Part shown: positions 55,011 to 62,083 of the stretch, piece after piece
Layout: each line of letters starts with the position of its first letter
Position numbering within the stretch: the first letter of the stretch is position 1
Notes under the pieces: generated by a model
What the model was told of the DNA's origin: nothing
Databases searched by the model: none
The model's input: the letters and a program-made list of their open reading frames with translations, nothing else
Made by a program: the position numbers and the translations under genes
Assembly (NCBI GenBank): GCA_045630285.1
Contig: JAZQSX010000015.1
Span: forward strand, 5,402 to 69,401
Reading direction: 5' to 3'
DNA from: RGIG3009 sp045630285
GTDB taxonomy: Bacteria > Bacillota > Clostridia > Oscillospirales > Acutalibacteraceae
Length of the DNA: 64,000 nt

Positions 55011-56348
55011 TTAAGCTTCTTCGCCCAAATCTGCTTCATCGGTATCATTACCAAAAGAGCCAAAGCTATATATGCTCATATTGCTTAGCTTTTGCTGTTG
55101 GATAGCTTCAAGCTCTGCATTAACATCTGTGATAAAGTCAAGCTCACCTAATAAAGTGGCATCACTTACTGTTCCTTTTAAGCTATTAATCTTGTTAATA
55201 ATTGCGGTTTCGTCTTGTGGGATATTGCGCTTAAAGCTAATCTCAATATCTCTAAACAAATCTTCACCAAGTTTAAGGGAAGCAATGCCGCAAATAATTT
55301 CGATACGGCGCTGTAAAGCTTTCTTCATCTCAGCTTCAATCTTTCCTGCTCTCGTTTCCATACCCGTTAAACGATATTGAATAGCTACACCGCTGGAAAC
55401 ACCGCCTACAAAGCTTTCACTAGAAAAGTCTGGACATTGCGCCACTCTATAGATATTTTCGTGAATACGCTTTAAGGTATTCTCTACTTGTGTATCACTT
55501 GCGCTTTTGGTTAAATACTGTGCGCTTGCATCGTTCGGCAATATCATCACTCTGTTTTCTTTCATTGCCGCTACATCTTCTGCAAACAAATCAGCGCCAG
55601 TAATAACCATATAGGCATCACAAAAGGCGCTGTAATCGTCAATCTCACTATTAAGAAGCTCATTATAGGCATCTTGTGCGCCCATCACACAATCAAAAAT
55701 GCTTTTTTCATCCTGCAAGTAAAAGATATTTGCTGGGCATTGGCTGAAGTAGTGCGGCACTTCCTCAATAAAGGTAAGCGCACCTACATAGCCATTCATT
55801 CTATACTTTTTAATGGAGCTATCACTATATACATCCACTAAATAGTTATTAGTGTTATCCCACTCATTTTCTCTATACATCCGCACAAAATACATCAAAT
55901 CACCAGTTAAGCTATCATCATACACACCAAAGCAAGTAGTAGGCTTAATTAAGCGAAAGCGTGTTTGTGCGTTGCTATCAATATACATAAGCTCAGCCGC
56001 CACACCATATACAAGTGCATCCAATAGCAAAGAGCTATCCTCACTTTGGTAATCGTTGTAGCGCAGTATTTCCATAATATCTGTAATATCTTCGTTACTT
56101 CGATAACTAATATGCTCCGGCGTAGCAATATATCCTGCGTAGCTGTTTGCAATGTTCATACAAAAGTTAGTTACTGTTTTGCTACAAGGCTTGCTTGCAT
56201 CTGCGTAGCTCTTGCTAAGGATAGCTTGCTTGCCATCGTAGTAGTTTTTATACTTATTAAGCTTAGGCTCTACCTCTGTTCTAAATTTGCTCACCATTTT
56301 ATAGAGCAAGTCGGTAGTAAGCTCTGCTTCTTTATTCAAGTAAAACAT
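55011..56348 (-). CDS. Portal protein (SPP1 gp6-like)
   Basis: A 445-residue portal with the expected central wing and crown (SSEDSSLLLDALVYGVAAELM; GVSSGVAIQYRLTGMETRA). Its ATG overlaps the TAA of the preceding amber-containing gene as TAATG, with a ribosome site (GAGGG) about 12 nt away, farther than usual. Translation may therefore depend partly on coupling. Confidence 0.9.
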   Translation of the reverse strand: MFYLNKEAELTTDLLYKMVSKFRTEVEPKLNKYKNYYDGKQAILSKSYADASKPCSKTVTNFCMNIANSYAGYIATPEHISYRSNEDITDIMEILRYNDYQSEDSSLLLDALVYGVAAELMYIDSNAQTRFRLIKPTTCFGVYDDSLTGDLMYFVRMYRENEWDNTNNYLVDVYSDSSIKKYRMNGYVGALTFIEEVPHYFSQCPANIFYLQDEKSIFDCVMGAQDAYNELLNSEIDDYSAFCDAYMVITGADLFAEDVAAMKENRVMILPNDASAQYLTKSASDTQVENTLKRIHENIYRVAQCPDFSSESFVGGVSSGVAIQYRLTGMETRAGKIEAEMKKALQRRIEIICGIASLKLGEDLFRDIEISFKRNIPQDETAIINKINSLKGTVSDATLLGELDFITDVNAELEAIQQQKLSNMSIYSFGSFGNDTDEADLGEEA

Positions 56349-56524
56349 TATTCTAATTCACCCTCTACCGTTGGAATAATAAGCGCTTGTAGCTCTGCCA
56401 AATCTTCTTCGGTTAGCACTCCTTTTTCCAGCCATCCAGCCGCATTAAGGATAATCTAATAATCTGCCATATTGCCTACCGCTTTAATTAAGCCGCTTTT
56501 AATAAACTCTCTTAAATTAAACAT
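56348..56524 (-). CDS. Small phage protein (58 residues) with an in-frame TAG, upstream of portal
   Basis: Read from ATG 56524, the frame is open to TAA at 56348 except for TAG at 56456-56458 (codon 23). The product MFNLREFIKSGLIKAVGNMA, then DY, TAG, IILNAAGWLEKGVLTEEDLA and so on has the look of the small proteins encoded after phage fibre genes, which usually have Gln at the TAG position. Ribosome site GGGGGCG lies upstream. TAG read as Gln restores a normal protein. Confidence 0.82.
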
Positions 56525-56525
56525 C

Positions 56526-57677
56526 TTACACATTCGCCCCCAAACTAATTAACGCACTTGTTAGCTCCGCAAGTGCTTTGTTAATATCTTTGTTATAATT
56601 TGCTTCTACTATTGCGCCGTCTGTATCTGTTCCAATAGTAGTAATTGGATAAATAGGCGCTATTGCTTGCCCTTGTTCGTATACTGCTGCGGTATAAGGC
56701 TCATAAGGGCTTGCGGTGTTGCCTACCTCAATTTGTAAATAAGTTATATTAGGTAAATAGGTTTTATAACCACCAATAAATAATACATAGTCTTTTGTTG
56801 GCTCGGCTGTAAAACTATAGGTTAATGTTGGCTCACCTACACCGCACAAGTATTTTTCTGTTTTTTGGTTTCCATAGTCTAATGGTTTGCCTTTTGGATA
56901 AGAGCAAAAATAAAAATATTGCGGCGCTTCGTTCTCATAGTTCCAACTAAGTGTATAAGTTGTATTACTTTTCAAATTCAACACATAGTGTCCATTATTC
57001 CTACTACCGCCGATAGTTTCACTACCTATCCAAAAATTAGTATTTTTAAATTCGTCATTATTCACCAAGTTTTTACCATTAGCAATTAGCTTTACTTTTG
57101 CTAGCTCGTCTATATATGGTGCGTAGCTTGTAGCTATACTTCCTCTTTCAATTTGAAAGTTGGTAACATAGCAAGGGTTTTCTATATTAGGCTGATTAAA
57201 GGTATAAAAATATACTTGTGAATTAAGCTCTTGCTCTGTAACAGTTTTGCTTTTTCCGCTTGTCCAAGTTGTGGCGGCTTCTCTAAGCCAAATATGGTTA
57301 TTTTCGCCAGTAGTGGTAAAAGATAAAGTATAGGTATTGCCGGCTTCAAGCTCCGGCGCTAGTTCCTTTAATAATTTGCCACTATTAACAGCGTTTCTAG
57401 GAACATATATAGAGCCATCATCGGTTATTACTGGTGTAATCTTTGCTGTTATATCTCCGTGTTTCATATTGTATTTATTAAATAAGTTTTTTCTTTTTGC
57501 TTTTACGCTTATTGCGTGCTCTACTGGTGAAGCATCGGTAATACTAACAATTTCACCGCTTGCCGTTCCCTTTAGCGCATTAGCAAAAGTGTTATTGATA
57601 TATTCCATATCAGCACCGCCACCGCCAGTAGGCTTAACAAGCTCGATAGCTCCAGTTTGTTTAATTAGTTCTATCAA
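56526..57677 (-). CDS. Putative fibre/receptor-binding protein
   Basis: A 383-residue protein that starts at TTG (57677, AAGGGGTG 8 nt upstream). It has two carbohydrate-binding-like beta blocks (YTLSFTTTGENNHIWLREA and TYTLSWNYENEAPQYFYFCS, both followed by SPYEPY/TSYAPY ends), as in phage fibres and head decoration fibres. It lies between terL and portal, which is an unusual place for a tail fibre. Confidence 0.65.
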   Translation of the reverse strand: MIELIKQTGAIELVKPTGGGGADMEYINNTFANALKGTASGEIVSITDASPVEHAISVKAKRKNLFNKYNMKHGDITAKITPVITDDGSIYVPRNAVNSGKLLKELAPELEAGNTYTLSFTTTGENNHIWLREAATTWTSGKSKTVTEQELNSQVYFYTFNQPNIENPCYVTNFQIERGSIATSYAPYIDELAKVKLIANGKNLVNNDEFKNTNFWIGSETIGGSRNNGHYVLNLKSNTTYTLSWNYENEAPQYFYFCSYPKGKPLDYGNQKTEKYLCGVGEPTLTYSFTAEPTKDYVLFIGGYKTYLPNITYLQIEVGNTASPYEPYTAAVYEQGQAIAPIYPITTIGTDTDGAIVEANYNKDINKALAELTSALISLGANV

Positions 57678-57692
57678 TTCATTTTCACCCCT

Positions 57693-57980
57693 TTATACCA
57701 AGTAAATAGGTTGCTTGAAATTAAGTTTTGTATGCGTGTTATCACAAATACAATACCAATAGCGCCCAGCTAAATTAGCCGTAGCTTCTGCTGGAATTGT
57801 AAAGCTCCAGGCTCCGCCGCTATAAGTGCCGGCATAATGCCCTAACTGCTGGCTATCATCGTATAAGTTAATATGGCAATTAGTAGTGATAGCATTGCCG
57901 CTTTCATCTACAATCTTTGCCGCCAGCTTAATATCTTCACCAGCCGTAGCTCTAATAGCGTTGTGTAAATACTCAATCAT
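57693..57980 (-). CDS. Small Ig-like/BppU-like fibre or head-fibre base protein
   Basis: A 95-residue protein (MIEYLHNAIRATAGEDIKLA) with beta-rich DESGNAITTNCHINLYDDSQ and a TIPAEATANLAG type end, resembling BppU-type baseplate or head-fibre domains. ATG at 57980 has GGGGG 8 nt upstream. It precedes the fibre gene, with which it forms a cassette. Confidence 0.6.
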   Translation of the reverse strand: MIEYLHNAIRATAGEDIKLAAKIVDESGNAITTNCHINLYDDSQQLGHYAGTYSGGAWSFTIPAEATANLAGRYWYCICDNTHTKLNFKQPIYLV

Positions 57981-57993
57981 TCGCATAACCCCC

Positions 57994-59217
57994 TTAAAAT
58001 AAATTTTTATCCATTATCTTTACTCTCTGTGATACCGCTTGTAGGCTATAACGCAAAGCATCTAAATAATGGTTAAAATCATCAATAGGTTTATTTATAT
58101 AGCTATCTGTGTTTTTGTCTTTTTGCCAAGTATAATTCTCTAGCTCGGTAATAATTCCGTCACAGCTAGGATGGATAATAAGCTGGTAGTTTTGTAGTTG
58201 CTGTATGCCGTGTATAATGCTATCCGCACCTTTGCGGCAGGGCTTTATCTTCTGTATTCCTAAGCGCTTAATTTCCTCTATACTCTTTTGCTCCGCACTA
58301 TCTGCTATAATTGTTGATTTATTAAAGCCAAGAGCAGTAATAATATTAGCTAGCTCTTGATTAGTTTTGTTGGTATCTCCCCACTCTTTGAATATATATA
58401 TTTTCTTTTCACTCTCTACCAATAGAGAAGCAGTAAAAGCGGAAATATCATTGATAAAGCCAAAGTCCAAGCCGCACATAAGCTCGCCCTTAATATCTGC
58501 GTGGTTAAAATCTTCTATTTTCCAGTTTTGATATACTAGCCCCTCAGCATCAATACCCCATTGCCCCAAGCCGTATATTCTATACTTCTGCGGATTACGG
58601 CTCTCCAGTTCATCTAAGCTAGCTACATATTCCGCATTAAGAAAAGGATTATCTTTATATGTGCTATGTGTATATATAAAGCTCTGTGGTGGTTTTTCCT
58701 CGCAAAATTCAAAAAGCCAATGCCGAGAGCTAATGGGATTGAAAGAAAGTATAATAGTCTGATTATCTGCTTGTCCTCGCATACGCAAATCTAATTGCTG
58801 AACAATATTATAAGGAATTTCAAAGGCTTCTTCACACCATACACAGCTAATATTGTTTAGCGAAAGTAGCTTTGTTTCCTCATCAAGTCCTATAAAGATA
58901 ATCTCACTACCATTAGGAAAACTAATACTAAAATTACTTTCCCTTATCTTTACATAGGGCGTTAAACCCCATTTTGCCAATATATCCTTAAATAGAGAAA
59001 AGCAAGAGTTTCTAATAGTAGTGCCGTATCTGCGGCACACTAATATTTTAATAGGCTCTCGGCAAGCTCTAATAATAAGCTTTTGTGTAATAAAGTAGCT
59101 TTTGGCACTACCAGCGCTACCCATATACACTTCCCATCTATGGGAGTAATCCAAGAGCAAAGGATAAAACTTAGGCACAAACAAATTGCGCTTTAGGTTT
59201 AGCTGTATCTGCGCCAT
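57994..59217 (-). CDS. terL: Terminase large subunit (PBSX type)
   Basis: A 407-residue packaging motor. Walker A is GSAGSAKSYF (near 32-41) and Walker B SCVWCEEAFE. The nuclease domain has CGLDFGFINDISAF and IIADSAE. It cuts concatemers and drives DNA into the prohead. RBS AGGGGGC. Confidence 0.92.
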   Translation of the reverse strand: MAQIQLNLKRNLFVPKFYPLLLDYSHRWEVYMGSAGSAKSYFITQKLIIRACREPIKILVCRRYGTTIRNSCFSLFKDILAKWGLTPYVKIRESNFSISFPNGSEIIFIGLDEETKLLSLNNISCVWCEEAFEIPYNIVQQLDLRMRGQADNQTIILSFNPISSRHWLFEFCEEKPPQSFIYTHSTYKDNPFLNAEYVASLDELESRNPQKYRIYGLGQWGIDAEGLVYQNWKIEDFNHADIKGELMCGLDFGFINDISAFTASLLVESEKKIYIFKEWGDTNKTNQELANIITALGFNKSTIIADSAEQKSIEEIKRLGIQKIKPCRKGADSIIHGIQQLQNYQLIIHPSCDGIITELENYTWQKDKNTDSYINKPIDDFNHYLDALRYSLQAVSQRVKIMDKNLF

Positions 59218-59228
59218 AGCTTAGCCCC

Positions 59229-59312
59229 CTAGCTCATCAATACCAATAGCCAGCAAGCAAGTGCGGCAACAGCTAAAAGCATATATATAATAATTAGCTC
59301 TAACACTTCCAT
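59229..59312 (-). CDS. Small single-helix membrane peptide between terS and terL
   Basis: ATG 59312 overlaps the terS stop (TGATG). It encodes MEVLELIIIYMLLAVAALAC and a further hydrophobic stretch, 27 residues to TAG (59229-59231). If TAG is decoded the peptide continues as Gln plus GAKLWRRYS to TAA at 59199, giving a positive tail and overlapping the terL start. Either ending is possible. Translation would be coupled to terS. Confidence 0.45.
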   Translation of the reverse strand: MEVLELIIIYMLLAVAALACWLLVLMS

Positions 59313-59647
59313 CACTCCACATTTATAACTACATCGTTTTGCAGTTCCGCTTCTACTTTCTGTGTAGGGTTATATCCTGCGTTCTGTAATACAAACTTTA
59401 CAAAATCACTTTTACCCTCTTTACATAGTTTAATAGCGGCGGCTCTTGCGGCATCTACTGTAGCTTCCCATCTAGCATCGTTAATCTTGCTTAATTCCTC
59501 TTGAAACTCGGTAAAATCGTTACCATTGCGCCAGTTCCAAAGAGTTTTAGGACTAACCCCAGCCGCTTCCGCTATCTCTTTATAGCTCATCCCCTCGCCG
59601 CTCGTAAGCAGTTCAAGTGCTATTCTTTGTTTCTTATTCAAAGCCAT
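59312..59647 (-). CDS. terS: Terminase small subunit
   Basis: A 111-residue protein with an N-terminal HTH (YKEIAEAAGVSPKTLWNWRN) that recognises the packaging site, and a helical oligomerisation region. A terminator lies just upstream, so the late transcript must be antiterminated or start nearby. Confidence 0.9.
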   Translation of the reverse strand: MALNKKQRIALELLTSGEGMSYKEIAEAAGVSPKTLWNWRNGNDFTEFQEELSKINDARWEATVDAARAAAIKLCKEGKSDFVKFVLQNAGYNPTQKVEAELQNDVVINVE

Positions 59648-59667
59648 AATAATTACCTCTTTTCTAT

Positions 59668-59710
59668 AAAAAAAGAGAAGAAAAGGGCATAAACTACCCC
59701 ATTTCTTCTC
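59668..59710 (-). terminator. Terminator between the early small genes and terS
   Basis: On the minus strand GAGAAGAAA pairs with TTTTCTTCTC around an inner GGG/CCC stem, followed by seven T. Confidence 0.8.
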
Positions 59711-59754
59711 TCAATTTGTATTATATTTTAATTTTTTAAGATTTTCAAAATCTA

Positions 59755-60186
59755 TTATAAAGTTTTCACAATATCGACAATATCAGCCAGCGGCACTAAG
59801 TAGCCCTCACTATCGTAGCCGCATCTGCCGCAAGGATATACATTTTGCTATATTTTCTCTCTAAGCTCCAATAGTGGGATAATGTAGAAAGTGCCGTTTG
59901 CCGCATCACCATAGGCAACATAATCAGCCTTGCAAAACTCAAACCAGCCTTTATATCCTACACTATTATAATTAAGGTATTCTATATATAAATTACCAGT
60001 TCTATTAATACGGCTATCCCATTTAACTTCAAAGCTCTTTACTGCTCCAGTAGTAGGAGAAGTAATAATAAAGTCAATATCCTAGCTCCAATAGGCAGGA
60101 TTATTAGATACATCCTATATACCATATCCTCTTGCCGCCATAATTGCGGAAAAGCGCTTTTCTCCTTGCTTACCATTACTGCTCAT
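59755..60186 (-). CDS. PD-(D/E)XK nuclease-like protein with three in-frame TAG codons
   Basis: ATG 60186 with GAGGGGG 9 nt upstream; 143 codons to TAA. In-frame TAG at codons 24, 35 and 113 (60115-60117, 60082-60084, 59848-59850). The residues DIDFIITSPTTG, then FEVKWDSRINRTGN, fit the D and ExK of a restriction-endonuclease-like fold, and CGRCGYD near the end could bind zinc. Continuous protein-like sequence on both sides of every TAG argues for recoding. The function (resolvase-like or other nuclease) is inference. Confidence 0.82.
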
Positions 60187-60319
60187 CTTCTGCCGCCCCC
60201 TCATCAAAAGCCATCTTTAATAATAGGGCTAGTGTATCAAGCTATTTACTTAATAGCTTAATCTCCTAATTTCGCTCCTATAAGCGCTGGATAATCTCTT
60301 TTGTTTCTTTCATTTCCAT
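60176..60319 (-). CDS. Coiled-coil small protein with three in-frame TAG codons
   Basis: ATG 60319 after AAAGGAGA; 47 codons to TAA. TAG at codons 14, 18 and 26 (60278-60280, 60266-60268, 60242-60244). With Gln there it reads as one amphipathic helix, KEIIQRLQERNQEIKLLSKQ and LDTLALLLKMAFDEG. It overlaps the next gene by 11 nt. Function unknown. Confidence 0.8.
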
Positions 60320-60364
60320 TTCTCCTTTTATTTTTATTTAAGGGTTATCCCCTCTATATATAAT

Positions 60365-60397
60365 GAAAAAAGCGAAAGTGAAATTTTCCACTTTCGC
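60365..60397 (-). terminator. Terminator after the 60654 gene
   Basis: On the minus strand GCGAAAGTG and CACTTTCGC pair perfectly around an 8-nt loop, followed by TTTTTTC. Confidence 0.88.
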
Positions 60398-60462
60398 CCA
60401 AAGAGTAAATTTTAATTACTTTATATTTTCCAATAGTAAACAAAAGAGAAGCAAGGTTTACA

Positions 60463-60654
60463 CTACTTCTCCCATAACTTATCTACTAACTCTAACTTAT
60501 CTTGTCTTGTTATTACTTCCAATGTATAAGCCATATCTATAAGCCCTTTTATATATCCCTTATCGTATATACTACCATCATTTTTCTTTATATCGTTTTC
60601 TATTAGCCTTAATACTTCTTCTCTTACCATTCCTAATAGTATCTGTGTTGCCAT
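60463..60654 (-). CDS. Small hypothetical phage protein ending at TAG
   Basis: ATG 60654 follows AAGGGGTGG. The 63-residue product (MATQILLGMVREEVLRLIEN) is helical and charged, function unknown. It stops at TAG (60463-60465); decoding it would add 14 residues to TAA at 60421, just before the terminator. The extension contains a copy of a repeat found before this gene, so the TAG could here be a real stop. Confidence 0.65.
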   Translation of the reverse strand: MATQILLGMVREEVLRLIENDIKKNDGSIYDKGYIKGLIDMAYTLEVITRQDKLELVDKLWEK

Positions 60655-60779
60655 AATACCACCCCTTATAGCATTACTATACCAGTATTCCAATAGTAAA
60701 GAAAATAATATGCTTGCTATGTGCCGCACCAGCCTACCGCCGCTATTACTCCCTTTATTACTTTCCCTATTGGTATATA

Positions 60780-60816
60780 AGGAGTATATAACGCACTTCG
60801 TGCGTTATATACTCCT
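60780..60816. repeat. Perfect 17-bp inverted repeat
   Basis: AGGAGTATATAACGCAC (60780-60796), loop TTC, GTGCGTTATATACTCCT (60800-60816). Confidence 0.9.
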
Positions 60817-60900
60817 ATAAGGGTTTTTAGGGCGAAGCCCTAAATAATCTTTGTTTCTTTCTGTTAGCAGAAAGAAAATACTTCCCCACATCTTCTATTT

Positions 60901-60937
60901 ATTATGAAATTTGCCGGTATACGATTTAACACATTTG
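60901..60937 (-). promoter_or_regulatory. Copy 1 of the twin 37-bp element (promoter-like)
   Basis: 29 of 37 bases match copy 2 at 61443-61479. On the minus strand it has TTAAAT (60924-60929), 17 bp, CATAAT (60901-60906), and lies upstream of the 60654 gene. Confidence 0.5.
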
Positions 60938-60959
60938 CCCAAAATTTTTACTTATATGT

Positions 60960-60992
60960 AAAAGGAGCTATAAGCAATAACCTATAGCCCCC
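60960..60992 (-). terminator. Terminator after the 61232 gene
   Basis: On the minus strand GGGGCTATA pairs with TATAGCTCC (one G-U), followed by TTTTAC. Confidence 0.7.
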
Positions 60993-60998
60993 ATAATA

Positions 60999-61232
60999 TT
61001 ATAATTCTACTGTATAAACTATGCTTCTTTCACTAACTCTATGTGATAATTCAAATTGTGTTTTACGCATTTTTTGCACTTTAGCTAACTCTACACTTTC
61101 CCAAAATTCCTCTTGATTTATGCTAACTCCAAACAATCTTTCGATAGCTTCAAACTATCCTTTTCTTATACCAAAGTTTTCAATAGTAAGAGAAAACTCG
61201 TCTAATTGTGCTATTACCTTTGCTAAAATCAT
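60999..61232 (-). CDS. Small hypothetical phage protein with one in-frame TAG
   Basis: ATG 61232 has AGGAG 9 nt upstream; 77 codons to TAA. TAG at codon 26 (61155-61157). Protein-like sequence on both sides: MILAKVIAQLDEFSLTIENF ... then FEAIERLFGVSINQEEFW. No known family recognised. First gene read from the leftward early promoter. Confidence 0.8.
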
Positions 61233-61585
61233 TTTTCATTACTCCTTTTTGTTTTGTTGTTTATTTGTCTTTCTCTCGTTGTGCTATGTAGGCGGCTAGG
61301 GCTTTGCGCTAACCCTAGCCAATACACAACAAAAGAAAGGACATAGCTTTTTACTATGTAAGCGTGTAGCTCTATGGCTAAAAAGCTACACTATATATAA
61401 AGAAAGAAGGAAATGTAGCAAAGGTTTTTACCCTTGCAATATATTATGAAAATTGCGGAAGCTCGATTTAACACTTTTGTTAAGTGTTCCGCGGTTCTAG
61501 CTTTATGTATGCTACTGGGGAGAAGAATACCCAGTAGCAAAGAAATGATAATAGAATTGGTGTGATGGTATAACCATCTATTATT
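61233..61585 (-). other. Structured leader of the leftward early transcript
   Basis: No supported ORF. Contains, left to right on the plus strand: a nested structure 61266-61343 (arms TGTCTTTCT, GTTGTG, GGCTAGGG and their partners), ACATAG/CTATGT (61341-61359), GTGTAGCT/AGCTACAC (61364-61391), copy 2 of the 37-bp element (61443-61479), and GCTACTGGG/CCCAGTAGC (61511-61538). No amber-suppressor tRNA or other tRNA was recognised. Confidence 0.55.
61443..61479 (-). promoter_or_regulatory. Copy 2 of the twin 37-bp element (promoter-like)
   Basis: On the minus strand TTAAAT (61466-61471), 17 bp, CATAAT (61443-61448); about 215 nt upstream of the 61232 gene. See copy 1 at 60901-60937. Confidence 0.5.
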
Positions 61586-61614
61586 ATTCTACCAAAATTT
61601 TTTAAGAAAATCAA
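61586..61614 (-). promoter_or_regulatory. Leftward early promoter
   Basis: On the minus strand TTGATT (61609-61614), a 17-bp spacer and TAGAAT (61586-61591). Confidence 0.6.
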
Positions 61615-61678
61615 AGTGCCGCCCTTGCCGGCTAGCCCCTACTCCCCCATAGGCTAAAGCCGCCAATAAAAATAATCC

Positions 61679-61707
61679 TTGACAAGTAAAAGTTATTGTG
61701 GTATACC
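61679..61707 (+). promoter_or_regulatory. Rightward promoter of the two right-end genes
   Basis: TTGACA (61679-61684), a 17-bp spacer and TATACC (61702-61707). It is divergent from the leftward promoter, 65 bp apart, so this gap could be the lysis/lysogeny control region. Confidence 0.7.
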
Positions 61708-61753
61708 AAAAGAGGGTAATACCCAATATTTTACAGAAAGTGTGGTTTTAACA

Positions 61754-62083
61754 ATGACTTACAAGAAGCTCAACCAAGACGATATTTTTGATTGGTGCGA
61801 AGCAAACGGACAACTTGAATGGCTTGCGGAGTATTCCGCTCGTACCCAAACTGTAAAGCAGTTTACCTACCTCAAAGACGAAAAGGGCGATTATATCAAA
61901 AACGCTAAGGGCAAGCGTGTAATTGATAAGACTGTAAAGCCCACCACCTCCACTCGCCCCATCAGCTTTATCAAAGTAAAAAATGAATTCTGCCGCAAGT
62001 TTATGCCTGAGCTTCTCCCCTCTGCAAAAGCTAAGAAGCCGCAAACTCTTGCCGAGCGTGCAAGAGCCGCCCTCAAGAAATGA
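61754..62083 (+). CDS. Hypothetical phage protein (109 residues)
   Basis: ATG at 61754, weak ribosome site. Acidic N-terminus (MTYKKLNQDDIFDWCEANG), then a Lys-rich part and a C-terminal helix (AKKPQTLAERARAALKK). No domain recognised. Contains no TAG, so it can be made without recoding. Coupled to the next gene (ATGA overlap). Confidence 0.7.
   Translation: MTYKKLNQDDIFDWCEANGQLEWLAEYSARTQTVKQFTYLKDEKGDYIKNAKGKRVIDKTVKPTTSTRPISFIKVKNEFCRKFMPELLPSAKAKKPQTLAERARAALKK

Larger units (their letters stand above)
60730..60998 (-). other. Hairpin-rich intergenic/leader region with no supported ORF
   Basis: Contains two perfect hairpins: 17 bp with a TTC loop (60780-60816) and 8 bp with a GAA loop (60826-60844). 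A 10-bp stem (60854-60877) and one copy of a 37-bp promoter-like element (60901-60937) are also present. In-frame coding is not convincing on either strand. It is probably the leader of the 60654 gene or a regulatory RNA. Confidence 0.6.

Noticed and set aside
60421..60465. Extension of the 60654 gene through TAG to TAA at 60421
   Set aside because: The extra segment contains a 13-bp repeat also found before the gene (60688-60700) and looks intergenic; left open, not annotated as coding.
59755..61232. Small leftward genes could be ordinary pseudogenes with nonsense mutations
   Set aside because: All eight interruptions are TAG, none TAA/TGA or indels, and ribosome sites and TAA ends are intact. 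Kept as the main alternative to test.
61266..61391. Possible suppressor tRNA in the early leader
   Set aside because: No cloverleaf, T arm or CTA anticodon loop can be built.
60904..61566. Two plus-strand mini-ORFs (60904 and 61447) encoding MK.A..RFNTF
   Set aside because: No ribosome sites and the similarity fits shared minus-strand promoter elements at least as well.
61679..61753. Longer form of the right-end gene starting with TTG at 61679
   Set aside because: That stretch is a consensus promoter; the ATG at 61754 is more likely.
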